Assembly: GCA_900544845.1 (NCBI GenBank)
Contig: UQWV01000004.1
Coordinates: 1 to 53,519, forward strand
From: an uncultured Collinsella sp.
GTDB lineage: Bacteria > Actinomycetota > Coriobacteriia > Coriobacteriales > Coriobacteriaceae
Direction of reading: 5' to 3'
Length of the DNA stretch: 53,519 nucleotides
Shown here: piece by piece, positions 8,681 to 15,906 of the stretch
Layout of the letters: each line of letters opens with the position of its first letter
Position numbering within the stretch: the first letter of the stretch is position 1
Notes under the pieces: model-generated
The model's database searches: none
What the model was told of the DNA's origin: nothing
The model's input: the letters and a program-made list of their open reading frames with translations, nothing else
Program-made: the position numbers and the translations under genes

Positions 8681-8902
8681 AGAATACTCCTTTCAATTGA
8701 ATTACCATTTCGAGCAATCCGAGCGATGCTTTGCTAGCTATAGCTGCTTGAAGATGAATTGGTGAATGTTATTGGGAACAGAAATAGCTGATTTTCAAAT
8801 TGAAATAAAGCTACGTTCTTAGTGTAGAAACAGGCTAGTGAAATCGTAACCTCTTCGCCAGTCTATAGAGTCATTTAGTAGTGACTTTGGGTCTCTTGTC
8901 CT
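8681..8902. other. AT-rich intergenic region between glf and licD
   Basis: 222 bases of markedly AT-rich sequence with no credible ORF, repeat or RNA gene. It separates the very GC-rich glf from the AT-rich licD, so it probably marks a compositional junction within the island and holds the licD promoter, which I could not place. Confidence 0.5.
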
Positions 8903-10027
8903 TTACGCCTCCGTCGGCTCCACGCCCAGCTCGTTGCGGACGAGCTCGAAGGCGGCGGCGATAGCCTTGTCCATGTCGTAGTACTTGTAGCCGCCCAGGC
9001 GTCCGGCGAAGACCACGTCGCCCTCCTGCGCCGCCAGCTCCTCGTACTGCCTGTACAGGGTCTCGTTCCTGGCGTCGTTGATGGGGTAGTAGGGCTCGTC
9101 GCCGGGCTTCCAGTCCGCCGGGTACTCGCGCGTGATGACGGTCCTGTCCTGCGTGCCGAACTCGAAGTGCTTGTGCTCGATGACGCGGGTGTAGGGGACC
9201 TCGCGCTCGGTGTAGTTGACCACGGCCACGCCCTGGTGGTCGGCCTCGTCGAGGGTCTCGGTCTCGAAGCGCAGGCTGCGGTACTCGAGCGTGCCCAGCC
9301 TGAAGTCGTAGAACGCGTCGATGGGGCCGCAGTAGATCGTCCTGGCGGCGATATCGGGCTCGGAGGCGGCCAGCTCCTGGTACTCCACGCCGCAGCGCAC
9401 CTCGACGCCCTCAAGCATGTTGGCGACCATCTTGGTGTAGCCGCCCACGGGGATGCCCTGGTAGCGGTCGTTGAAGTAGTTGTTGTCGTAGGTGAAGCGG
9501 CAGGGGAGGCGCTTGATGATGCTCGCGGGCAGGTCGCGGCAGTCGCGGCCCCACTGCTTCTCGGTGTAGCCCTTCACGAGCGTCTCGAAGATGTCGCGGC
9601 CGACGAGCGACAGCGCCTGCTCCTCGAGGTTTGCCGGCTCGCCGATGTTCTCGGCGGCCACCTGCTCGGCGATCTTGGCGCGGGCGTCTGCCGGCGTGAC
9701 GACGCCCGGCCACATCTTGGCGAAGGTGTTCATGTTGAAGGGCATGTTGTACATGTTGCCGCGGAAGTTGGCTACCGGCGAGTTGACGTAGTTGTTGAAC
9801 TCGGCGAAGCGGTTGACGTAGTCCCAGACGTCCCTCATGGAGGTGTGGAAGATGTGGGCGCCGTAGCGGTGGACCTGGATGCCCTCGACGTCCTCGGTGT
9901 AGACGTTGCCGGCGATGTGGTCGCGGCGGTCGATGACCAGGACCGACTTGCCGGCGCGCCTGGCGGCGTTGGCGAAGACGGCGCCAGAGAGGCCGGCGCC
10001 GACGACGAGGTAATCGTACTGGGACAT
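8903..10027 (-). CDS. glf: UDP-galactopyranose mutase
   Basis: 374 residues, full length. The FAD-binding N-terminus is YLVVGAGLSGAVFANAARR, followed by GGNVYTEDVEGI-type residues (here AGNVYTEDVEGIQVHRYG), YTEKQWG, and a C-terminal FAGRLGGYKYYDMDKAI; all are conserved in Glf. It interconverts UDP-galactopyranose and UDP-galactofuranose in the cytoplasm, giving the donor for galactofuranose residues in surface glycans. AAGGAG lies 7 bases upstream of the ATG. Codon use is strongly GC-biased (third positions almost all G/C), unlike the licD gene next to it. No GlfT-type galactofuranosyltransferase is certain in the window; one of the GT2 proteins may serve. Confidence 0.95.
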   Translation of the reverse strand: MSQYDYLVVGAGLSGAVFANAARRAGKSVLVIDRRDHIAGNVYTEDVEGIQVHRYGAHIFHTSMRDVWDYVNRFAEFNNYVNSPVANFRGNMYNMPFNMNTFAKMWPGVVTPADARAKIAEQVAAENIGEPANLEEQALSLVGRDIFETLVKGYTEKQWGRDCRDLPASIIKRLPCRFTYDNNYFNDRYQGIPVGGYTKMVANMLEGVEVRCGVEYQELAASEPDIAARTIYCGPIDAFYDFRLGTLEYRSLRFETETLDEADHQGVAVVNYTEREVPYTRVIEHKHFEFGTQDRTVITREYPADWKPGDEPYYPINDARNETLYRQYEELAAQEGDVVFAGRLGGYKYYDMDKAIAAAFELVRNELGVEPTEA

Positions 10028-10191
10028 GGATGTGCTCCTTTGTATAAAATCAAACAGTTACTTAAGATTTGGGACAAATAAACCTGATAATTCTGTTCCA
10101 AGGATTAGTGTAGCAGGCGTGTTGTAGGCTTTCTTTCAGCGGCTTCAGCTCATGTGCATAGCCCCGGTTTCTTGATGATTTAAAGAATCTG

Positions 10192-11193
10192 CTAATTCGT
10201 CCTCAAACACTCCGGTAAGACTTTCGATACGGCATCCATCGCCTGCGGCTTTAGGTACTGCTCGTTGAGCCGTGCCTTTCTGTAGGCGTAGCGAGTGTCT
10301 GTCGAGTACTTGATCAATACGTCGGTGAAGAATCGCTCCCAACTTAGGTACTTGCGGCTTTCGATATAGCTCGAAGGATCCTTGAGGATTTTTGGAATGT
10401 CGTTACTGGGAATGAGGCCAGATTGCAGAAGTGTCCACTCAAATGATTCCGGGAGGAACAAGCGAACGTTCTTGTAAACGCGCTGTCCGAGCACCTTTTC
10501 GATGTAGGGACCAAACGCTGCGCCGTCTCCAATGGCAAGAACGTTTTGCTCGGGGCATTCGTGAATCGTTCGTTTTAGGTTTGCTACGCCGGTAGCGGTA
10601 TAGCAGGGGATTCCCAGTCGGTTGCAAAGGGCGCTGTAGAATTGATAGCCAGACTTGCTATCCTCGACAATCACGGCATCGGGATTGTCGAACCCTACGT
10701 TAAGGTCCTGATACAGCATGTTTGCCGTGTGGGTATAAAGCGGTTTGGTCACCGAGTAAAATCGCCTGTCGCTCTTGCGGCCATTGATTGTTTTACTTGT
10801 CGTGTTGACTAACTTCAGGATCTCATCAACGCTGTAGGGGAGCTCGTTGGCATCGCGACGAGATATCAGAACAAAATAGTTGGACGAGCCGTTTACGGCT
10901 TTGGCGAAGTCCTTTGAGTAGATAAACTCGTTGCCCTCATCTAGAAAGACGATTGAATCTTCGATGATCGACAGCTCGCGCTCCCAGCGTCTGCCGGAAA
11001 GTGTTTCGCAAGGTACGTCGCAGCTGAGTGCAACGCCGCTTTCCGGTCCTCGGTCGTTGTAGTCGCGAATCGTCGAGATGAGCGTCGTTTTGCCCGTGCC
11101 GCTGTTGCCGCGTATAAAGGAAATATTGCGCTTAAACGTGAGTGTGTATTTGACCTTTGCACGCTCTACGACAACGGTATGCGTTCCCTTCAT
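10192..11193 (-). CDS. P-loop NTPase of unknown function, paired with DUF4869-like protein
   Basis: 333 residues. A P-loop is seen at about residues 29-37 (GNSGTGKTT) and a Walker B-like segment at 82-87 (VFLDEG). An LISRRD segment near 110 could be a sensor/arginine region. The C-terminal half (about 170-333) is not recognised; AVIVEDSKSG near 173-182 and VLAIGDGAAF near 218-227 are superficially like the acidic motifs of TOPRIM domains, but the DxD is not complete. Its ATG overlaps the stop of the upstream gene by one base (TAATG), so the two are translationally coupled. It could be a conflict/defence, stress or regulatory ATPase; I cannot assign a function. Confidence 0.8.
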   Translation of the reverse strand: MKGTHTVVVERAKVKYTLTFKRNISFIRGNSGTGKTTLISTIRDYNDRGPESGVALSCDVPCETLSGRRWERELSIIEDSIVFLDEGNEFIYSKDFAKAVNGSSNYFVLISRRDANELPYSVDEILKLVNTTSKTINGRKSDRRFYSVTKPLYTHTANMLYQDLNVGFDNPDAVIVEDSKSGYQFYSALCNRLGIPCYTATGVANLKRTIHECPEQNVLAIGDGAAFGPYIEKVLGQRVYKNVRLFLPESFEWTLLQSGLIPSNDIPKILKDPSSYIESRKYLSWERFFTDVLIKYSTDTRYAYRKARLNEQYLKPQAMDAVSKVLPECLRTN

Positions 11194-11642
11194 TACTCAT
11201 CAACATCCAAAAAGTCATTCGTGGCGCCGACAAACTCCTGCATGTTTCTGACGATACGGCCATCGTTTTCAATGCGGATTTTAAAGCTTTTCCAGGGGAA
11301 TTTCATGATGTGGTATAAGGTCACCAGCACATCCTGCTCTTTGCCGATCTTGAGTAGCCAGCGGGCACAGTTGTCTCCGCAGGTGGATGCGTTGAACACC
11401 ATATTTGGGAGATTGCGCACCAGCAGCAGCGTCTTAACGCCGCCGGACAGTTCGAGTGGGGTGATCGAGCCCAGCTGTTTGCTTACGATGTTGTGGGGAC
11501 CGATGAGCTCTGATCCGTCCACGCTTTTAATAATCTGTGCGGTCATAGGGTCTTCGAACCATGAGTCCAAGTATGAGTTCCTAAAATAGGTTTCGGTATC
11601 GTAGATGGAACCGGGGTAATCCCCCAGATGGATGCTTAACAT
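11193..11642 (-). CDS. DUF4869-like small protein
   Basis: 149 residues from ATG 11642, which has GGAG 6 bases upstream; an in-frame upstream extension has no site. The protein starts MLSIHLGDYPGSIYDTETYF and contains LSGGVKTLLLVRN and FNASTCGDNCARWLLKIG, which I recall as features of the DUF4869 family found in gut Firmicutes and actinobacteria; this is from memory and not a search. No catalytic motif or membrane segment is visible. A TATAAT on the minus strand at 11674-11679 is a possible -10. It is the first gene of a two-gene unit with the P-loop protein. Confidence 0.75.
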   Translation of the reverse strand: MLSIHLGDYPGSIYDTETYFRNSYLDSWFEDPMTAQIIKSVDGSELIGPHNIVSKQLGSITPLELSGGVKTLLLVRNLPNMVFNASTCGDNCARWLLKIGKEQDVLVTLYHIMKFPWKSFKIRIENDGRIVRNMQEFVGATNDFLDVDE

Positions 11643-11685
11643 GCGCGTCTCCAGACGTTGTGTGACTGCAATGATTATATGCCAG

Positions 11686-11724
11686 TAATAAAGTGCCGCC
11701 AGTAGCGAGGTTGCTGCTGGCGGC
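11686..11724 (-). terminator. Likely terminator of the aromatic operon
   Basis: GCCGCCAGTAGC (11695-11706) and GCTGCTGGCGGC (11713-11724) pair over 12 bases with one G-U wobble around a 6-base loop. On the minus strand it is followed by ACTTTATTA, a weak T-rich tail. It lies downstream of aroQ, the last gene of the operon. Confidence 0.6.
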
Positions 11725-11772
11725 GCTGGCATTATTTGCGTGTGAATCGCGTTGATGGATTTGCTCGCGAGG

Positions 11773-12210
11773 CTACTTTTCGAGATACTCCCTCAGCAGC
11801 TCCAACGCGTGTGCGTAGCCCTGCAGGCCCTCGCCGGTGATGGTGGCGAAGCAGGCTAGGCGTGCATAGCTCACCTGGCGGAAGTCCTCGCGCGTCTCTA
11901 CGGCGCTGATGTGCACCTCGACGGCAGGTATGGCGACGGCCTTAAGGGCGTCGAGGATCGCGACGCTCGTGTGCGTGTAAGCCGCCGGGTTGATGACGAT
12001 GCCGTCGACCTTGCCGTAGGCCTCCTGGATCTTCTCGACGATGCTGCCCTCGTGGTTGGACTGGAAAACCTCGATCTCGTCGAAGCCCTGTGCGGCGCCC
12101 GCTTCCTGGCAGATCTGCACTAAGCGGTCGTAGTTGTCGCTGCCATAGATGCCCGGCTCGCGAATGCCGAGCATGTTGAGGTTGGGACCGTTGATGACGA
12201 GTGCTTTCAT
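11773..12210 (-). CDS. aroQ: 3-dehydroquinate dehydratase, type II
   Basis: 145 residues, normal length. VINGPNLNMLGIREPGIYG carries the N-terminal GPNLN(L/M)LG motif and catalytic Tyr, SNHEGSIVEKIQ the substrate-binding loop, INPAAYTHTSVAILDAL the conserved core and VEVHISA the catalytic His region. It dehydrates 3-dehydroquinate to 3-dehydroshikimate in the shikimate pathway as a dodecamer. GGAAG precedes the ATG. It is the last gene of the minus-strand aro operon, separated from aroEK by a palindrome, so its expression may be partly independent. Confidence 0.96.
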   Translation of the reverse strand: MKALVINGPNLNMLGIREPGIYGSDNYDRLVQICQEAGAAQGFDEIEVFQSNHEGSIVEKIQEAYGKVDGIVINPAAYTHTSVAILDALKAVAIPAVEVHISAVETREDFRQVSYARLACFATITGEGLQGYAHALELLREYLEK

Positions 12211-12232
12211 GGTTGCTTCCTTTGCAGTCGAG

Positions 12233-12271
12233 AAACCACCACAAAGGTGCCTGTCCCCTTTGTGGTGGTTT
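12233..12271. repeat. Perfect 15-bp-arm palindrome between aroEK and aroQ
   Basis: AAACCACCACAAAGG at 12233-12247 is mirrored exactly by CCTTTGTGGTGGTTT at 12257-12271, with a 9-base loop. It fills most of the short spacer between the aroEK stop and aroQ. It lacks a strong T-run on the minus strand, so it looks more like a repeat (REP-like) or processing hairpin than a simple terminator. Confidence 0.75.
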
Positions 12272-12274
12272 TTG

Positions 12275-13525
12275 TTAGAGAGCGGGCGGGAGGGCGTCGA
12301 GGAGGGCTTGGGCCGTGTTGGCGGCGCAGTCGCGTGAGTCGATGATGTAGTCGGCCCAGGCGCGGTAGCGTGGCATGCGCTGTTCAGCCAGCTTATCGAT
12401 GCCGTCGCGCGCGGTGATGGGGCGTCCCTTGTGGGCGAGCTCGTCGAGCTTGCGGTTGAGCATCACGATCTGGCTATTCTGGTGCAGCAGCGGGTAGTTC
12501 TCGTCGCGTGTGACCACGCCGCCGCCGGTGGAGAGCACCAGGCCGCTGCGCTTGGAGATGTCGGCCAGCGTAGCCGTCTCCTGTTCGCGGAAGGCCGCCT
12601 CGCCGCGCTCGACGATAAAGTCGGCACAGGGCATGCCCAGACGCTCCTCGAGCGCGCGATCCAAGTCGATGTGCTCGCGGCCCGTGAGCTGGGCGATCTG
12701 CTCACCCACGCGGGTCTTGCCTGAACCCGGCATGCCGATCAGGGCGATGTTCTGCTCACGGCGAGACAGGCGCTCCGTTACATCCAGGATGCGCTTGCGC
12801 GGGGTGACCTGGCCGGTATAGCGCTCGACGGCCTGTGCCGCTTGGGCCACGAGCATCAGCAGGCCGCCGATGCAGGGGATGCCGCGGCGCTCGGCCTCGA
12901 GCATCAGACCCGTGCGGGCAGGGTTGTAGACAATGTCGATAACGCCCTCGAGCGCATCGAGCCCTTCGAGCGTGCAAGGCGCGTCGGGGCAATGGGGGAA
13001 CATGCCGGCGGGCGTGCAGTTGACGAGCAGCGTTGCATCGGACTGCTGAGCGATGTTGCTGTAATTGACCTCGCTCGTGCGACCCACAGGTACGACGATG
13101 GCGCCCATGTCTCCCAGCACCATACTTGCTGTGGTGCCGGCGCCGCCGGTGGCACCGAGCACGAGGGCCTTCTTGCCGGCAACCTCAACGCCCAACTCCT
13201 CGACCAGGCACTGGAAACCGAAGTAGTCAGTATTATCGCCGTGCAGGCGGCCGTCGGGCAGGCGCGTGATGGTGTTGACGTTGCCCATGCGCTCGGCGAG
13301 CGGGCTCAGCTCGTCCAGGTATTCCATGACGGCGCGCTTGTAGGGGATGGTCACGTTGGTGCCCTCCCATTCGTCGCCCGTCATAAAAGCCTCAAGATCC
13401 TCGGGCTCGCGCTCAAAACGCACGTACTCAAGCCCCGCCAGCTCCTTGTAGATGGTCGGGGTGTAGCTGTGGCCCAGCACGCGGCCCAGCACGCCGTAGG
13501 GGCGGGTTGCGGCGGTATCGGTCAT
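12275..13525 (-). CDS. aroEK: Bifunctional shikimate dehydrogenase / shikimate kinase
   Basis: 416 residues, two fused enzymes. Residues 1 to about 245 are AroE: GHSYTPTIYKEL, the catalytic-Lys motif NVTIPYKRAV, GDNTDYFGF and the NADPH loop LGATGGAGTTA. Residues from about 256 are AroK: P-loop GMPGSGKTRVG, DLDRALEERLG with the DxD, FREQE, and STGGGVV for shikimate binding. The fusion catalyses two steps, dehydroshikimate to shikimate to shikimate-3-phosphate. The interdomain linker is about 10 residues. GGAGG lies 8 bases upstream of the ATG and the pheA stop is immediately adjacent. All key residues seen are intact, so both activities are expected. Confidence 0.95.
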   Translation of the reverse strand: MTDTAATRPYGVLGRVLGHSYTPTIYKELAGLEYVRFEREPEDLEAFMTGDEWEGTNVTIPYKRAVMEYLDELSPLAERMGNVNTITRLPDGRLHGDNTDYFGFQCLVEELGVEVAGKKALVLGATGGAGTTASMVLGDMGAIVVPVGRTSEVNYSNIAQQSDATLLVNCTPAGMFPHCPDAPCTLEGLDALEGVIDIVYNPARTGLMLEAERRGIPCIGGLLMLVAQAAQAVERYTGQVTPRKRILDVTERLSRREQNIALIGMPGSGKTRVGEQIAQLTGREHIDLDRALEERLGMPCADFIVERGEAAFREQETATLADISKRSGLVLSTGGGVVTRDENYPLLHQNSQIVMLNRKLDELAHKGRPITARDGIDKLAEQRMPRYRAWADYIIDSRDCAANTAQALLDALPPAL

Positions 13526-14671
13526 CTAGAGCACCTCCGTGTAGCTGCCAAAGTAGGTGAAGCTCTCGCACACGTCGTCGATCGAATCGAGCAGGTCGTC
13601 GAGGGCCTTGCTGCCAAAGGGACAGTCCAGGTCAAAGTAGAACATAAACTCAAAGTCGCGACCGGGGATGGGGCGGCTCTCGAGCTTGATGAGGTTGATG
13701 TTGAGTGCGTAGAAGCGCTCGAGCACGCGATAGAGGGCGCCCGGCTCGTTGGCCGTGGTGATCATGAGCGAGGTACGGTTGGCACCGGGATAGACGCGTG
13801 GCTCGCGGCTGATGACGACGAAGCGCGTGTAGTTGTTGTCCGAGTCTTGGATGTTAGGCTCCAACACCTCCAGGCCGTAGAGTGCCGCGCAGCTGCGCGA
13901 TGCGATGGCGGCAACTTCGGTGCGGTCGGAGTTGGCGACCATCTCCGCCGACATGGCCGTGTTGGGGTACTTGGTGGCGTGCAGGTCGTGGGACTCGATA
14001 AAGCCGGCACACTGGGCAATGGCTTGGCCGTGGCTGTAGACCTCGCGCACGTCGGCGAGCTTGGTGCCGGGTTTGACGAGTAAGTTGTGATCGATCTTGA
14101 GTCGTAGCGAGCGCACGATATAGAAGTCGAACTGGGCGAGCAGGTCGTAGACGGCGTTGACTGAGCCGGCGGTGGAGTTCTCGATGGGCAGCACGCCAAA
14201 CTCGCAGAAGCCGTCGCGCACGGCGCGCATGACGCCCTCGAAGGTCTCGAAGAACGCAATATCGGGCACGTCGAAGAGTTTGCACGCGGCGATCTGGCTG
14301 TAGGCGCCTTCGACACCCTGGCAGGCGACGGTGGCTGTCTGGGGGAAGGGTGTGTCAAAGGCTGCGGCCGTGGCATGGGCTTTTTGCGACACCGTGATGC
14401 CCTTGAGCTCGTTGATGTAGCGCTGCTGCTCGGCCTTGCTCATGCTCATGAGGAGACGGAACAGGGTGATGGTCTGCGCCTCGTAGCGCTCGGGCGCGCG
14501 GCTGGCGAGGTTGTTGAGCTTGGAGCGCTCGCGGGCGGGGTCGAAGACGGCCTTGCCCATCTCGATCTTGGATTTGGCGACCTCGGTGGCAATGTCCATG
14601 CGCTCGACAAAGCTGTTGAGCAGCGTGGTGTCGATGCCATCGATGGCCTGGCGAATATCGGCAAGGTCCAT
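13526..14671 (-). CDS. pheA: Bifunctional chorismate mutase / prephenate dehydratase (P-protein)
   Basis: About 381 residues from ATG 14671 (AAGGGG 6 bases upstream); a GTG at 14686 is a weaker alternative. The AroQ-type chorismate mutase helix bundle covers residues 1-90 (LADIRQAIDGIDTTLLNSF, then AKSKIEMGKAVFDPARE). The prephenate dehydratase domain has CQGVEGAYSQIAA, ENSTAGSVNAVYDLL and the catalytic DNNYTRFVVIS. A C-terminal ACT domain carries NEPGALYRVLERF and LESRPIPGRDFEF, the GAL and ESRP signatures of Phe feedback binding. It makes prephenate then phenylpyruvate. Its position after a large palindrome in the operon may allow separate control. Confidence 0.95.
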   Translation of the reverse strand: MDLADIRQAIDGIDTTLLNSFVERMDIATEVAKSKIEMGKAVFDPARERSKLNNLASRAPERYEAQTITLFRLLMSMSKAEQQRYINELKGITVSQKAHATAAAFDTPFPQTATVACQGVEGAYSQIAACKLFDVPDIAFFETFEGVMRAVRDGFCEFGVLPIENSTAGSVNAVYDLLAQFDFYIVRSLRLKIDHNLLVKPGTKLADVREVYSHGQAIAQCAGFIESHDLHATKYPNTAMSAEMVANSDRTEVAAIASRSCAALYGLEVLEPNIQDSDNNYTRFVVISREPRVYPGANRTSLMITTANEPGALYRVLERFYALNINLIKLESRPIPGRDFEFMFYFDLDCPFGSKALDDLLDSIDDVCESFTYFGSYTEVL

Positions 14672-14692
14672 AGGGACCCCTTTCACGTGTCG

Positions 14693-14768
14693 GTGATTTT
14701 TCTGGGACGGGGATTAAAAAATCATTAGGTACACAATGATTTTTTAATCCCCGTCCCAGAAAAATCAC
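14693..14768. repeat. Large perfect palindrome (34-bp arms) inside the aro operon
   Basis: Bases 14693-14726 are the exact reverse complement of 14735-14768, with an 8-base loop. Each arm contains CTGGGACGGGGATT, which shares TGGGACGGGG with the repeat family around the RAYT gene at 40.4-41.7 kb. It lies between aroC and pheA. It could block readthrough, be an RNA-processing site or be a mobile REP-like unit. Confidence 0.9.
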
Positions 14769-14807
14769 TGGGTGGGCGTGGGGGCCGGAGTTGGCCCCCA
14801 GAGATTT

Positions 14808-15905
14808 TTAGAGCTGGGCGGCGTCCTCGAGGAGAGCGTCCCAGATGGCGAGGGCGGCGGCTGCTTCGGCTACGGGGACGGCTCGGGGGACGATGCAGGG
14901 ATCGTGGCGGCCGTGGATCGAGAGCTCGGCATTTTCCATGGCGTCCATGTCTACGGTCTGCTGCTCGCGGCCAATCGAGGGCGTTGGCTTTACGGCCATG
15001 CGCCACATGACGGGCGCGCCGGTCGAAATACCGCCCAGGATGCCGCCGGCGTTGTTGGACTCAACCTCGATCTCGCCGGTCTCGGCATCGATGCGATACG
15101 GATCGTTGTTCTCGCTGCCGCGCATGGCGGCCACGGCAAAGCCCATGCCAAACTCCACGCCCTTTACGGCGGGAATGCCAAACGCGATTTGCGCGATGCG
15201 GTTCTCGATGCCGTCGAACATGGGGTCGCCGATGCCCGCGGGAAGCCCGTAAATGCCGCACTCCACGATGCCGCCGATGCTGTCGAGCTCGTCGCGCGCG
15301 GCAAGAATCTCCTCGCGCATGCGGCCGGCTGCGGCGGCGTCAATGCACGGCAGATCGTTCGTAAGGATTGCCTTGTGGTCGGCCTCGCGATAGACCATAT
15401 CGTCCATCGGCAGGTCGGAGATGCCGCCGATCTGCGCGACGTGCGCCATGACCTGAATGCCGCGGGCCTCAAGTGCCTGCAGCGCAATGCCGCCGGCGAT
15501 GCATAAGGGGGCCGTTAGGCGGCCGGAAAAATGCCCGCCACCAGCGACATCGTGCATGTTGTGATACTTCACGCGCGCAGGGAAGTCCGCATGTCCGGGA
15601 CGGGGCTTGCGGCGCAGCTCGGTGTAATCATTGGAGCGCGTGTTGGTGTTCTCGATAATCGCGGCGATGGGCGCGCCGGTGGTATGTCCATCGATCACAC
15701 CGGCGATGATATGCGCTGCGTCGGCCTCGCGGCGTTTGGTTGCGGTCTCGTCGCGGCCGGGGGCGCGACGGTCGAGGAAGGCCTGCAGCTTCTCCTGGTC
15801 CACGGCGATGCCCGCCGGGATGCCATCGAGCGAGCAGCCGATAGCGGGGGAGTGCGATTGGCCGAAGATGCTTAAGTGCAAGACGTTGCCAAAGGTCGAG
15901 GACAT
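14808..15905 (-). CDS. aroC: Chorismate synthase
   Basis: 365 residues. GQSHSPAIGCSLDGIPAGI is the first family signature (most homologues read GESHG; here GQSHS, with the His retained), RRAPGRDETATKRREAD the second, and VAGGGHFSGRLTAP plus GISTGAPVMWRMAVKPTPS the later FMN/substrate motifs. It eliminates phosphate from EPSP to give chorismate, using reduced FMN. AGGAGG lies 6 bases upstream and the aroA stop is one base before the ATG, so the genes are coupled. Full length and intact. Confidence 0.95.
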   Translation of the reverse strand: MSSTFGNVLHLSIFGQSHSPAIGCSLDGIPAGIAVDQEKLQAFLDRRAPGRDETATKRREADAAHIIAGVIDGHTTGAPIAAIIENTNTRSNDYTELRRKPRPGHADFPARVKYHNMHDVAGGGHFSGRLTAPLCIAGGIALQALEARGIQVMAHVAQIGGISDLPMDDMVYREADHKAILTNDLPCIDAAAAGRMREEILAARDELDSIGGIVECGIYGLPAGIGDPMFDGIENRIAQIAFGIPAVKGVEFGMGFAVAAMRGSENNDPYRIDAETGEIEVESNNAGGILGGISTGAPVMWRMAVKPTPSIGREQQTVDMDAMENAELSIHGRHDPCIVPRAVPVAEAAAALAIWDALLEDAAQL

Positions 15906-15906
15906 G

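Noticed and set aside
12842..14083. 413-codon plus-strand ORF opposite aroEK and pheA
   Set aside because: Crosses two convincing minus-strand genes and has no motif.
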